This document shows positions 8,804-17,606 of a stretch of DNA of 64,000 nt, piece after piece. The DNA is from Sphingopyxis yananensis (GTDB lineage: Bacteria; Pseudomonadota; Alphaproteobacteria; Sphingomonadales; Sphingomonadaceae). Under the pieces are notes generated by a model. The model had not been told where the DNA came from, ran no database searches, and saw only the letters and a program-made list of their open reading frames with translations. The position numbers and the translations under genes were made by a program. The DNA is taken from the NCBI RefSeq assembly GCF_020687785.1, contig NZ_JAJEWI010000005.1, forward strand, positions 682,001 through 746,000, given 5' to 3'. Position 1 is the first letter of the stretch. Each line of letters opens with the position of its first letter.

Positions 8804-10303
8804 ATGGCGCAGACTTTGTCCAGCGCATTGGCATGGTGGGCGCGTATGCGTCCCACCCAGCCGGCGGTAATTCTTGGTGGTGATCGGCTGACTTATGGCG
8901 AGTATAAGGCATGGTCTGACCGTGTCGCCGCTATGTTGGAAGCTGACGGCCTGCAAGCGGGTGACCGTGTTGCAATATGTTCGACCAACAGTCTGGCCTA
9001 TTGCGCGCTGGTGATGGGGGTGATCCGCGCGGGCGGCATCGTAAATCCCGTCAATTTCCGTTTTACGGCGCGCGAAATTCGCGAGCTTTGCGAGACGACG
9101 CAGCCGCGTTTTACGTTTGCGGCCCCAGAATTTGAGGCCAATGTGCAGGCTGCTGGCCTAGTTTCGCGTTCGATGGCGCAGGTGGAAGAATTGCGGACGG
9201 GCGGGGTTCTCGTGCCCTTGCACGACCCCCAGCCAGATGCGCCAGTCGTCATTATTGCGACCAGTGGGTCGACGGCGAAACCCAAAGGGGTGGTGTACAC
9301 CAATCGGTCCATGACGGCCTATGCGGCCTGTTGGGCGCTGGAAGAAACATCGTCGTCCCCCGGAGCGCGGGTGATCAGTCTGGCACCGTTGAATACATCA
9401 GCCGGCTTTGTGCAGTTGATCCATTATACCACGCAGGGCTGCACGGTGTATATGGAGCCGAGCTTTGTACCCGAGGCTATCTTGCAGTTGTTGCAGGATG
9501 AAAAGATCAACTGCTTCGGGGCTGTGCCGACATTTTTTGAGGCCATCGCCCGTTGCCCTGGTTTCGGCGAGGCCGATTTATCGGCGATCCGCCTTGCTAC
9601 AGCAGGGGGGGCACGCGTCAGCCGTCAGTTGCTGGATATATGGAAAGCAAAGGGCGTCACCATCCGTCAGATATACGGCCAGACCGAGGTTGGCGGCAAT
9701 GTGACCATGATGCCCGAGCATCTGGCCATGGAAGAACCCGAAAAATGCGGCTGGGGTAATATTTTTATGGAAGTACGTGTGCTGCGTCCTGATGGCAGCG
9801 CATGCGAGCCGGGGGAGGCGGGCGAAATTGTGATGCGGTCGCCAGGTATGATGACGGGATATTGGCGCAATGAAGAGGAAACGGCCAAGGCCATTCGGGA
9901 CGGATGGTTGTGGTCGGGCGACATTGGGACGATGGATGAACGCGGCTTGTTGACCTTTGTAGACCGGCTGAAAGATTTGATTATTTCAGGCGGGTTAAAC
10001 ATTTCGGCAGCCGAAATTGAACGCGTGGTGTGTGAATTTGATGGCGTTGACGAAGCTTTGGCGATTGCGGCGCCGGACCCCAAATTTGGGGAGACTCCGT
10101 TCATTATATATCATGGCGCTGCGGAAGTTGATGTTGCGGCCTTGATCGCCCATTGCAACGCCAATTTGTCCAATTACAAAGTCCCCCGCTATGTCGTTTA
10201 TTCGGCGGAACCATTGCCGCGTTTGGCGACGGGGAAATTGTCGAAGCCAGCAGTTCGGGAACGTTATGCCGATGCCCATCAGCAGTTGGAGCGCGTCCGA
10301 TGA
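8804..10303 (+). CDS. AMP-forming acyl-CoA synthetase (ligase)
   Basis: 499 residues of the ANL (acyl/aryl-CoA synthetase) superfamily, which activates a carboxylic acid with ATP and CoA. Motifs seen are the phosphate loop ATSGSTAKPKGVVYTN, YGQTEVGG in the A5 region, the A7-A8 segment WLWSGDIGTMDERGLLTFVDRLKDLIISGG, and the C-terminal PLPRLATGKLSK carrying the catalytic Lys. ATG 8804 is chosen over the adjacent TTG 8801 because GGAGAGGG lies just upstream. Its stop overlaps the P450 start (ATGA), showing tight coupling. It probably activates the acid formed after oxidation of the island's substrate. Confidence 0.92.
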   Translation: MAQTLSSALAWWARMRPTQPAVILGGDRLTYGEYKAWSDRVAAMLEADGLQAGDRVAICSTNSLAYCALVMGVIRAGGIVNPVNFRFTAREIRELCETTQPRFTFAAPEFEANVQAAGLVSRSMAQVEELRTGGVLVPLHDPQPDAPVVIIATSGSTAKPKGVVYTNRSMTAYAACWALEETSSSPGARVISLAPLNTSAGFVQLIHYTTQGCTVYMEPSFVPEAILQLLQDEKINCFGAVPTFFEAIARCPGFGEADLSAIRLATAGGARVSRQLLDIWKAKGVTIRQIYGQTEVGGNVTMMPEHLAMEEPEKCGWGNIFMEVRVLRPDGSACEPGEAGEIVMRSPGMMTGYWRNEEETAKAIRDGWLWSGDIGTMDERGLLTFVDRLKDLIISGGLNISAAEIERVVCEFDGVDEALAIAAPDPKFGETPFIIYHGAAEVDVAALIAHCNANLSNYKVPRYVVYSAEPLPRLATGKLSKPAVRERYADAHQQLERVR

Positions 10304-11532
10304 CGGCGGCGATAGAGACATCGCCCAGCGTGATGGCTGCGGTTCCAGCACATATTCCCGACCATTTGATATTCGATTTTGATATTTATGCCGACCCGCG
10401 CATCAACCAAGATGTGCAAGGCAGCTATGCCCTGGCATTGGCGAATGCGCCTGACATATTTTGGACGCGTTTGAACGGCGGACATTGGATCGCCAAAAGC
10501 TTTGATACGATTAGCAAAATCGTGCTGGATCCCGAACATTTTTCTGTGCGCGAAATGCAGATTCCGCGCGTTGAAAATCCACCATTTTTCATACCGCTAA
10601 GCCTCGATCCGCCGGAGAATTTGCCTTATCGTAAGGCGATGATGCCGATGTTCGGACCAAATGCTATCAGGGCATTGGAGCCCCGCATTCGGGAATGGGC
10701 AGCGGAGCTGATCGATGCGGTGGCCGACAAAGGATCTTGCGATTTCCAAGCCGATTTAGCCAAACAATTTCCGGTTAATGTGTTCATGGAATTAATGGGC
10801 ATGGACCTGTCGCGGTTGAGCGATTTTCGGGCATTGGCGGAGGCGTTTTTTGCCGCGCAAAATGATTCCGATGAGCTGTCGCGTTTGAGCGGCGAGATTC
10901 TGGGCGAAATGGCCAGTTTGATCGACGCAAAGAAGCGGGCGCCCGATGACAAGTTGATGTCGCATTTCATTCATGTCGATATTGATGGCCGGAAAATGGG
11001 TCAGGATGAAATTCTGGCGATGAGCTTTGTGCTGTTTCTGGGTGGAATGGATACGGTCACCAATGTGACGGGTTTTGCCTTTCAGCAATTGGCACAGATG
11101 CCGGATGTTCAGCAGCGATTGGCAGCGGACCCGTCGTTGATACCGGCCTTCACCGATGAAGCCGTGCGATTATATGGTGTGGTGAACACGCCTCGCTTGG
11201 TGATTGCGGATCACAATATTGGTGACGCCCAATTTCGTGAAGGCGAAATGGTGTTGAACATTTTATGTTTGGGTAGCCGTGATCCCGCCAAGTTTGACCA
11301 GCCCAATATTTTTGATTTGGACCGCCGGAAAACAGCGCATCTGACCTTTTCGTCCGGCCCACATTTGTGCGTCGGGCACGTCCTTGGACGAGCAGAATTG
11401 CGTATTTTAACAGAGGAATGGGTGAAGCGTATCCCGTCATTTCGTGCGGTAGCGGGCGAAAAGCATGCGTTTCGGATTGGCACGGTGATGGCGCTGGAGA
11501 CCTTGCCCCTAGAGTGGACAGAAGTAGCCTGA
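10300..11532 (+). CDS. Cytochrome P450, P450cam (CYP101)-like
   Basis: 410 residues. The protein aligns by eye along its length with camphor 5-monooxygenase: HLIFDFDIY at the start, LNGGHWIA, FFIPLSLDPPEN, the I-helix GGMDTVTN with the Asp-Thr proton relay, and the haem loop FSSGPHLCVGH with the thiolate Cys at residue 357. The C-terminal LPLEW matches P450cam's LPLVW. In P450cam Tyr96 hydrogen-bonds camphor; the same place here reads NPPFF, so this Tyr is not conserved and a different substrate is expected. Redox partners (ferredoxin and reductase) are not encoded nearby. ATG 10300 overlaps the ligase stop (ATGA). Hydroxylation of a terpenoid-like or alicyclic substrate is a reasonable inference. 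Confidence 0.92.
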   Translation: MTAAIETSPSVMAAVPAHIPDHLIFDFDIYADPRINQDVQGSYALALANAPDIFWTRLNGGHWIAKSFDTISKIVLDPEHFSVREMQIPRVENPPFFIPLSLDPPENLPYRKAMMPMFGPNAIRALEPRIREWAAELIDAVADKGSCDFQADLAKQFPVNVFMELMGMDLSRLSDFRALAEAFFAAQNDSDELSRLSGEILGEMASLIDAKKRAPDDKLMSHFIHVDIDGRKMGQDEILAMSFVLFLGGMDTVTNVTGFAFQQLAQMPDVQQRLAADPSLIPAFTDEAVRLYGVVNTPRLVIADHNIGDAQFREGEMVLNILCLGSRDPAKFDQPNIFDLDRRKTAHLTFSSGPHLCVGHVLGRAELRILTEEWVKRIPSFRAVAGEKHAFRIGTVMALETLPLEWTEVA

Positions 11533-11534
11533 TT

Positions 11535-11930
11535 ATGACGATATATGATGGCGCAGATGCGCCTTATTGGAACGGCTTGACCGAAGGTCGCTTGGTGTTG
11601 CCGCAATGTGCGTGCGGGGATTGGTTGTGGCCCGCTGTCAGCCAATGCGGGACTTGTGGCAGTGAAAATATCCAATGGCTGGAACAGGCCATGCGCGGCA
11701 CGATTTTTTCGTGGACACGCACATGGCATCGTTTCGGATTTACGGAAAATATTGATCTGCCGTTCATTTCCATCGTCGCGACGGTCGAAGGGTGTGGCAT
11801 TCGCTTGCTGGGCCGCTTGGATGATCCGGACCAAATTGATCCGGTGATTGGCGAGAATATATATGGGAAAATCGGTGCGACGCGCGTTGGCGAGCGCGAC
11901 ATTCCCACAATTATCTGGAGGCGCGGTTGA
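11535..11930 (+). CDS. DUF35 / OB-fold zinc-ribbon protein
   Basis: 131 residues. The N-terminus binds zinc with CACGDWLWPAVSQCGTCG, and the C-terminus forms the DUF35 OB fold (TIFSWTRTWHRFG). Proteins of this family partner thiolase-like enzymes; the DUF35 part of ChsH2 activates the Ltp2 aldolase in steroid side-chain degradation. Here it lies 2 bp after the P450 stop, and its own stop overlaps the thiolase-like start (TGATG), so a one-to-one complex is likely. Unlike some relatives it carries no fused MaoC hydratase domain. Confidence 0.87.
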   Translation: MTIYDGADAPYWNGLTEGRLVLPQCACGDWLWPAVSQCGTCGSENIQWLEQAMRGTIFSWTRTWHRFGFTENIDLPFISIVATVEGCGIRLLGRLDDPDQIDPVIGENIYGKIGATRVGERDIPTIIWRRG

Positions 11931-13096
11931 TGCACCCATTATATGGTACCACCGCTGTCGCTGGTATTGGCATGTGCCAATATAAGCGCGGGTCGTCCCC
12001 GCTGCCGGAGCAAGGTGTGTTGGCCAAGGCCATTCGCATCGCTTGTGCCGAAGCGGGCTTGGATACGGCCGATATTGACGGCTTTGTATCCTATGGCGAC
12101 GATAAGAATGAACCTGTTCGTTTAATGCCGACACTGGGCATTAAAGAATTGAAATGGTCCAGCAGCATTTGGGGCGGCGGTGGCGGCGGTATTGCCGGTG
12201 CATTTGGTTTGGCCGCCTCGGCCATTCTATCTGGGCAGGCTAGCGCTGTGATCGTATTTCGCGCCTTGGTTGAAGGGGCAAGTGGCCGCTTGTCGGCGGC
12301 GGTGATGGCGCACCATTTGAACGATCATATGTTGGCGGCCGGTCTGGTCGCACCAGCACAGATTTGCGCCATTCGTGCCAATCGGATGTATGAACATCAT
12401 GCTGTGCCCAAACAGGCCGCAGAGGAGTTGGTTCGTGCGTCCTATTTCCACGGAGCCCGCAACCCAGAAGCCGTTGCTTATGATAGATCGCTTGATTTGG
12501 ATGCGATGCGGAATTCGCGCTGGATTGCCGAACCGTTTCGCTTGTTCGATTGCAGCCGTGAAAATGACGGGGCCGCCGCATTTTTGATGGTGTCGGCAGA
12601 ACGAGCCCGTGATTTGAACAAGCAGCCTGTCTATTTGCTGGGATGCGCCAATGGCGCGGAAAAGGGTTGGGGGGACTTGCTGGAAAATGACGACGAGCAA
12701 TTATACCCAACCACGGGATTTCGGCCCATTGCAAGGCGTCTCTATGCCGAAACGGGTTTGTCTCCAGCCGATATTGATGTCGTTCAGCTATATGAAAATT
12801 TCAGTGCGCAGGGCGTAGCATCGCTGATTGACCATGGTTTTTGCACCTATGAAAATGTGGCTGAGGTGGTGAAGTTTGAAAATCTAATTGCCCCCACCGG
12901 CAAGCTGCCTGTGAATACAGGCGGGGGGAATTTTGCGCAGGGTTTCATTCACGGCATAGGCACAGCTTATGAAGCGGTGAAACAATTGCGGGGTGAATCC
13001 GCCAACCCAGTGCCCGATGCTAAGCTGTGCTTGTTGGCCGGTGGGCCAGGCGCGCCGACGGTCAGTTCCGCAATATTTGGGCGGGAGATCCCATAG
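11930..13096 (+). CDS. Thiolase-like protein, Ltp2/SCP-x aldolase type
   Basis: 388 residues with a thiolase fold. The N-terminus reads TTAVAGIGMCQYKRG, and the C-terminal region has GGNFAQGFIHGIGTAYEAVKQL. The nucleophilic Cys of true thiolases is missing: the expected stretch is SSIWGGGGGGIAGAFGLA. The motif LYENFS corresponds to the Tyr-containing YDxFT region of non-cysteine, Ltp2-like enzymes, which cleave beta-hydroxy-acyl-CoA by a retro-aldol reaction together with a DUF35 protein. The gene overlaps the DUF35 gene by one base and ends the Rieske-ligase-P450-DUF35 operon, so retro-aldol removal of a short acyl-CoA is a plausible final step. A hydratase that would make its substrate is not seen in the window. 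Confidence 0.85.
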   Translation: MHPLYGTTAVAGIGMCQYKRGSSPLPEQGVLAKAIRIACAEAGLDTADIDGFVSYGDDKNEPVRLMPTLGIKELKWSSSIWGGGGGGIAGAFGLAASAILSGQASAVIVFRALVEGASGRLSAAVMAHHLNDHMLAAGLVAPAQICAIRANRMYEHHAVPKQAAEELVRASYFHGARNPEAVAYDRSLDLDAMRNSRWIAEPFRLFDCSRENDGAAAFLMVSAERARDLNKQPVYLLGCANGAEKGWGDLLENDDEQLYPTTGFRPIARRLYAETGLSPADIDVVQLYENFSAQGVASLIDHGFCTYENVAEVVKFENLIAPTGKLPVNTGGGNFAQGFIHGIGTAYEAVKQLRGESANPVPDAKLCLLAGGPGAPTVSSAIFGREIP

Positions 13097-13118
13097 CAGC
13101 CGCGCCAGCGGTCCGAGC

Positions 13119-13751
13119 CTAGTTGAGTGGGCAACCGATCGTATCGGTTGCCACACGTTCCCTTACGCCAATCAGGAATAAGCGTAGCGATTCCACGAAC
13201 AATTGTTCGTCGTTAAAGGGGTTATCGGCAATCGCTTTGGCGAGGCTCGGATATTTGCCGTCGTCAACACGCGGCATCGGCGGGATTCCACGTGAACGGG
13301 CGGATGCTTCGAACAGGGCCGCGCCATAGGTATATTTTTCGATCGCGTCGATTACCGTCATCTGAATGGGCGTAGGATAGGGTTCTTCGAACGCGGCGCG
13401 GTCATAGGCGGCCAAGAGCAAGTGACGCGGGAAGTAACGCAAAATCAAGGGCGCTGCATTGGGATGCTGAAGCAGGGTTTGGCGCGTTGCCACACAGCGT
13501 GCGATAATCTCTTCTTCGAACGACCGATCGGTTGCGCTGGCGGCTGGCATTTTGAGCAGCATGATCCGCGCAACTTCTTGTAATAATTCTGATTTATCTT
13601 TGAAATGATGATATAGGGACGGAGGCCGCACGCCCAATTTCTTGGCGACCAAGGCGAGGCTGAGTTCCTCCAGTCCATGTTCGTCGATGACTTCCAATGC
13701 AGCCTCTGCTGCATTTTTACGAGAAATCAATGGTTTAGATGGTCTTGCCAA
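13119..13751 (-). CDS. TetR-family transcriptional regulator
   Basis: 210 residues. The N-terminal helix-turn-helix is clear: SRKNAAEAALEVIDEHG, then LALVAKKLGVRPPSLYHHFKDKSELL. The C-terminal ligand-binding domain resembles the TetR_C_1 type but is not assignable further. Translation starts at TTG 13751, preceded by GGGGA. The gene is convergent with the thiolase-like gene and lies at the centre of the catabolic island, upstream of the SDR gene's tail. It is the best candidate to bind the four palindromes at 1993, 7524, 14573 and 15110. No copy lies directly upstream of its own start, so it may not be autoregulated. Confidence 0.92.
   Translation of the reverse strand: MARPSKPLISRKNAAEAALEVIDEHGLEELSLALVAKKLGVRPPSLYHHFKDKSELLQEVARIMLLKMPAASATDRSFEEEIIARCVATRQTLLQHPNAAPLILRYFPRHLLLAAYDRAAFEEPYPTPIQMTVIDAIEKYTYGAALFEASARSRGIPPMPRVDDGKYPSLAKAIADNPFNDEQLFVESLRLFLIGVRERVATDTIGCPLN
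13130..13152. repeat. Hairpin in the convergent thiolase/tetR tail
   Basis: A 10-bp perfect inverted repeat (13130-13139 with 13143-13152, 3-nt loop) falls inside the last codons of the TetR gene and about 35 bp past the thiolase stop. It lacks a T-run, so a role in mRNA 3'-end stability is as likely as termination. Confidence 0.45.
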
Positions 13752-13829
13752 AAGTTCGTCCCCTGTTTCAGCCGCTTATGGCAGTAGTAGGCTGTGGGGG
13801 CCAGCCTAAAAGGAGTCGGTTTAAGCGGA

Positions 13830-14549
13830 TCAACGCAGGACTAGGCCTCCGTCGACAATCAAAGATTGGCCTGTGATATAGGAGGCTTGGGGCGAAGCAA
13901 GGAACAGCGCCGCAGTTGCTACCTCTGCGGGGGTTCCAAAGCGTTTGACCGGTATTGCGCGCAATGTATTGCTGGATTTGCGTTCATCGGTGTGGACATT
14001 GGCGGTCATACGAGTTTCGATAAAGCCAGGGGCGACCATGTTGACGCGTATTCCATCGCGTGCCCATTGGTCTGCGATGGCGCGGGTGAAACCCAGCATT
14101 CCTGTTTTGCTGGCGGTATAAGCCGGAGCATAGCCAATCGCGATGAACGCAGCGCAAGAGCCAATGTTGACGATGGTGCCGCCGCGTTCCCGAAGTATGG
14201 GGTGAAAGCGATAGCATAGTTCGACTGCGGCGTTGAGATTGACGTCAATGACCGTGCGATAATTTTCCAGATCATATTCGTCCGACAGCGATAATCCGGC
14301 ATTGTTGATCAGAATATCAATTGGGCCGGCCGCGCTGATGAGGGCATCGCGATCAGCGGGTTGGTCAAGCCGTGCGCGCAAATAGGTGAAGCGGGATAGG
14401 TCTTCGTCATATTGGCCGATGTCGCTGCGTGTACCGGTAATAAGCACTTCGCCGCCCGCGTCTGCGAAAGCTTGGGCAATGCCAAGTCCGATACCTTGGG
14501 TGCCGCCTGTTACCAAGATACGTTTCGATTGAAAATTGAATGACATCAT
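13830..14549 (-). CDS. SDR-family NAD(P)-dependent oxidoreductase
   Basis: 239 residues, a classical short-chain dehydrogenase. The cofactor loop is TGGTQGIGLGIA, the NNAG motif appears in ILINNAGLSL, and the catalytic residues are Ser in NIGSCAAF with YTASK (Tyr and Lys). The C-terminal VAPGFIETRM and SYITGQSLIVDGGLVLR are typical. Two adjacent ATG codons at 14549 and 14546 are possible; GGGAGAGAG precedes both. Palindrome copy C lies about 25 bp upstream. Classical SDRs interconvert alcohols and ketones, which suits a hydroxy intermediate of the island, but specificity is unknown. Confidence 0.92.
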   Translation of the reverse strand: MMSFNFQSKRILVTGGTQGIGLGIAQAFADAGGEVLITGTRSDIGQYDEDLSRFTYLRARLDQPADRDALISAAGPIDILINNAGLSLSDEYDLENYRTVIDVNLNAAVELCYRFHPILRERGGTIVNIGSCAAFIAIGYAPAYTASKTGMLGFTRAIADQWARDGIRVNMVAPGFIETRMTANVHTDERKSSNTLRAIPVKRFGTPAEVATAALFLASPQASYITGQSLIVDGGLVLR

Positions 14550-14572
14550 CGGCTCTCTCCCATTTTTCTTAA

Positions 14573-14589
14573 ACCTATTATCATTAGAT
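14573..14589. promoter_or_regulatory. Palindromic operator, copy C
   Basis: ACCTATTATCATTAGAT, centred at 14581, lies just upstream of the SDR gene on the minus strand. It keeps the CATTAG half-site and most of the other arm. Confidence 0.62.
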
Positions 14590-15109
14590 AAGATCAGATG
14601 CAGAGTTTTGGCAAGAGTGAGAGGGATGGCAGATGCAAAAACAATGAGAAGCGCTGATTGTGCGAAGGGAGCGCGGGCGGGTTTTCACGACGTTTCCCCT
14701 ATGGTGGGGGTGTCCGTTTGGGCTGCTATTGTGACCCGCTGATTTTGTCGGACCGCGTAGGCCGTCATCCGGTGAGTGTGCGGCCGCAGGGGGTGGCGCG
14801 TACAGCATGCAGGGGAAGGTCTGGGCGGTCTGCCTGATATATTTTGTTGGGGCGCCGTATGTTTGTTGGCGACGACGGCGTTGCGGCGTTCGGGCCTTGA
14901 TTCCTTGTGCTACGATTCCGGATTTCGTGGGAGCGGATCCTACAGTGGCGGGCGGCGCTCGCTGACACATTGACGGACGTGCCGATCAGATTTTCGACAT
15001 GGAATTTGGTTTTTGGCGGTCGAATGATTAATTTAACTGATTGTAAAATAATAAATTATTTTCAAAATTTTGAAAAACCTTATGTTGTTATATTTCTGAT
15101 TGACTTTAA

Positions 15110-15126
15110 ATCTAATAGCAATAGGT
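15110..15126. promoter_or_regulatory. Palindromic operator, copy D
   Basis: ATCTAATAGCAATAGGT, centred at 15118, lies 51 bp before the TonB-receptor start and between a possible -35 (TTGACT) and -10 (GGTTAT). Binding there would block RNA polymerase, which fits a TetR repressor. Confidence 0.62.
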
Positions 15127-15176
15127 TATCGTGCAAAGGCCCCCAATAATGGCCTGCATGTAGGAGAGGACTCGTC

Positions 15177-17606
15177 ATGGATCGCCGTGCTGCGCTTCGC
15201 GCCATTCGTTATACTTGTTTCGTTTCGATTATCGCTGTCGCTGGGGCGGGTGCCCCTGTTCACGCACAGGAATCGTCGGCCGATCCGGTGGCCAATACGT
15301 CCAACGAGGGCGAAATTATCGTGACGGCGCGCCGCCGGGATGAGCGTTTGATTGACGCCCCTGTGGCCATTACCGCACTGGGCGCGGCGGCGCTGAACAA
15401 TTATGCTGTGACCGAATTTACCGACATGGCGTCGCTGGTTCCGACCATGGTGGCTGGTAAGGCTGCATCGGGTTCGTCGGCGAGCATATTTTTGCGCGGT
15501 GTCGGCTCGACCGCGTTGAGCGCTGGGTTCGACCAGTCCGTATCCTTTGTTGTTGATGGTATGCCGATGAGCCGTGGGCGCGAAATCAGCATCAGCCAAT
15601 ATGACGTGCAGCGGGTCGAAGTATTGAAGGGGCCGCAGGCGCTGTTCTTTGGCAAAAACGCAACAGCGGGTCTGATAGCTGTTTCCACCAATGGGCCAAC
15701 CGACACATTTGAGGCTGGTTTTAAAGCAGGCTATGGATTTCGAGCCCAAGAGAAATATGGTGAAGGCTATATTTCCGGTCCTTTAGCGGACAGTGTGCGG
15801 GCGCGTTTGGCATTTCGTTTGTCGGACAGCGAAGGGCCGTTTACCAATACGGCTGACGCGACTTATTTGGATCCGAACGGCATGGAGCGGCACCGGAACA
15901 GCAAAAAGCGCGGGGGTGGCAGCACCTATAGCGGCCGCGCGACAATCGAATGGGACGCCGCGCCCAATCTGACATTTCAGTTGAAAACAGGTTATACGGA
16001 TCAGAAAGATGGTGGCCCCACCGATTTGATCGAACGTATATGTGCCAATGGGCGCACCACGCCGTTCACCGCCAATGGTGTGCCGCCTAGCCCGAATGCC
16101 GATTGTAAGATTGACGGACGTTCGGACAGTTCATCACTGCCGGTGGAAGTTGCGCAGGCTGATTATCGCTATGCACGGGATGGAAATCTCTATTCGAAGC
16201 TGAAATCGGGTTATGCCATTTTGACGGCCACTTTGAACACGGATGTGTTCGATATTACGTCCATCACATCCTATTATCGGTTCAAGCAAACCGACTTGAA
16301 TAATGTGTCAGGCGAAGCCTATCCGGCCAGCTTCTCTCAATTGGCGGACTATCGTCAGACGGTGGAGGAATTGCGATTCCAGTCCAAATGGGACGGGCCG
16401 GTGAATGTGTTGTTTGGGTTGTTTGCGTCCAGCAACAAATTTATTTTTAACACCGATGCCTATATCTTCCCCGTTGCGATAGACCCCGTCAATAAGACCT
16501 ATACGACGTTTAAACGCGACAATGGTTTTACTGGAAACTCTATGTCGGCCTTTGGTGAAGTGACGGCCAATCTGTCGGATCAGATCGAAGTGGCTGCGGG
16601 CGCGCGCTGGAGCCATGAAGCGCGCGATTCTTATCAAATATCCTTGCCGGCCCATTCGCAGTTTGAGCCTGCGTTCCCATGGAATAAGCGTTTGGATGAT
16701 CGGTATCGGGAAAGTGATTTTTCCCCCCAAGTGACGGTGCGTTACAAGCCATCGCGCGATTTGACATTCTATGGTGCTTATAAAGAAGGTTTTAAATCCG
16801 GCGGATTTAATATTTCGCAATCCATGACCCCAGGAGCGAGTGTGCCGGCCGGCCAGTTCGGTGCAGAACGGGCGCGCGGTGGTGAAGCAGGTGCACGTGC
16901 TATTTTATTGGGAGGCAGCTTGTCGTTGAACGCGACGGCCTATCTTTACGACTATCTGGATTTGCAGGTGCAGAATTTCGATCCTGTGACCATCGGTCAA
17001 GTGGTGGCCAATGCTGGTACGCTGCGGGTGAAGGGCATCGAAGGCGATTTCAACTGGCGCATGGGTGATTTCAACCTGCGCGGTGCGCTTGCCTATAACC
17101 ATGCCCAATATAAGGATTATATTGGACAATGTTTTGCGGGTCAGACGGTGGCACAAGGCTGTGATTTGCTGCGGCCATCACCAACTGACGCTTATACCAG
17201 CCAAAATTATGACGGGCGTACGCCGCCCAAGGCGCCGCGTTGGGCTGGACGCATTGGCGCAGGTTATGAAGTGCCCTTGTCGGCATCGGGTTGGACGTTG
17301 GAGCTGAATGGCGACATGAGCTATAGTTCCAAATATAATTTTTCCGACACGCTGCGTCCCGATGCGGTGCAGGGTGCTTATGCCAAATTTGACGCCTCTA
17401 TGCGCTTGAATGGTCCAGATAAGCGTTGGTCGCTGGCGCTGATTGGGCGCAATTTGGGCAATAAATATGTCGTGACAGGCGGTTCCGATATTCCATTTGC
17501 GGGTGGCACGGGTACGGGGACGAACGGAACGGGCGTTTGGGCTGATATGTCGGCATTCGTTGACAATCCACGCGAAGTTTATTTGGAAGCATCGGTGAAA
17601 TTCTGA
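15177..17606 (+). CDS. TonB-dependent outer-membrane receptor
   Basis: 809 residues. A signal peptide ends near AHAQ (about residue 31), followed by a TonB-box-like EIIVTARRRDERL. The plug domain has FLRGVGS, VVDGMPMSRG and the conserved VEVLKGPQALFFGKNATAGLI. The beta-barrel ends with the typical aromatic terminus (EASVKF). Such receptors import specific large or scarce substrates across the outer membrane with energy from TonB-ExbBD. The FFGKNATAG form of the plug is common in the Pesticin/FyuA-like sphingomonad receptors encoded beside catabolic genes. It opens an operon with an esterase and a sulfatase (each start overlaps the preceding stop) under palindrome D, so it likely takes up the island's substrate. 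Confidence 0.94.
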   Translation: MDRRAALRAIRYTCFVSIIAVAGAGAPVHAQESSADPVANTSNEGEIIVTARRRDERLIDAPVAITALGAAALNNYAVTEFTDMASLVPTMVAGKAASGSSASIFLRGVGSTALSAGFDQSVSFVVDGMPMSRGREISISQYDVQRVEVLKGPQALFFGKNATAGLIAVSTNGPTDTFEAGFKAGYGFRAQEKYGEGYISGPLADSVRARLAFRLSDSEGPFTNTADATYLDPNGMERHRNSKKRGGGSTYSGRATIEWDAAPNLTFQLKTGYTDQKDGGPTDLIERICANGRTTPFTANGVPPSPNADCKIDGRSDSSSLPVEVAQADYRYARDGNLYSKLKSGYAILTATLNTDVFDITSITSYYRFKQTDLNNVSGEAYPASFSQLADYRQTVEELRFQSKWDGPVNVLFGLFASSNKFIFNTDAYIFPVAIDPVNKTYTTFKRDNGFTGNSMSAFGEVTANLSDQIEVAAGARWSHEARDSYQISLPAHSQFEPAFPWNKRLDDRYRESDFSPQVTVRYKPSRDLTFYGAYKEGFKSGGFNISQSMTPGASVPAGQFGAERARGGEAGARAILLGGSLSLNATAYLYDYLDLQVQNFDPVTIGQVVANAGTLRVKGIEGDFNWRMGDFNLRGALAYNHAQYKDYIGQCFAGQTVAQGCDLLRPSPTDAYTSQNYDGRTPPKAPRWAGRIGAGYEVPLSASGWTLELNGDMSYSSKYNFSDTLRPDAVQGAYAKFDASMRLNGPDKRWSLALIGRNLGNKYVVTGGSDIPFAGGTGTGTNGTGVWADMSAFVDNPREVYLEASVKF

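Larger units (their letters stand above)
14550..15176. promoter_or_regulatory. Divergent regulatory region between SDR and TonB receptor
   Basis: 627 bp without a convincing gene; the open frames here have low-complexity compositions rich in Arg, Pro and Ser. Palindromes C and D sit at the two ends. The right third (about 15000-15110) turns strongly AT-rich. TTGACT at 15100-15105 and GGTTAT at 15124-15129 (18-bp spacing) could be the receptor's promoter, with copy D inside the spacer. Confidence 0.5.

Noticed and set aside
14584-14970. Open frame on the minus strand in the SDR/TonB gap
   Set aside because: Its protein is rich in Arg, Pro, Ser and His with no family resemblance, lacks a ribosome-binding site and covers operator C; it looks like chance.
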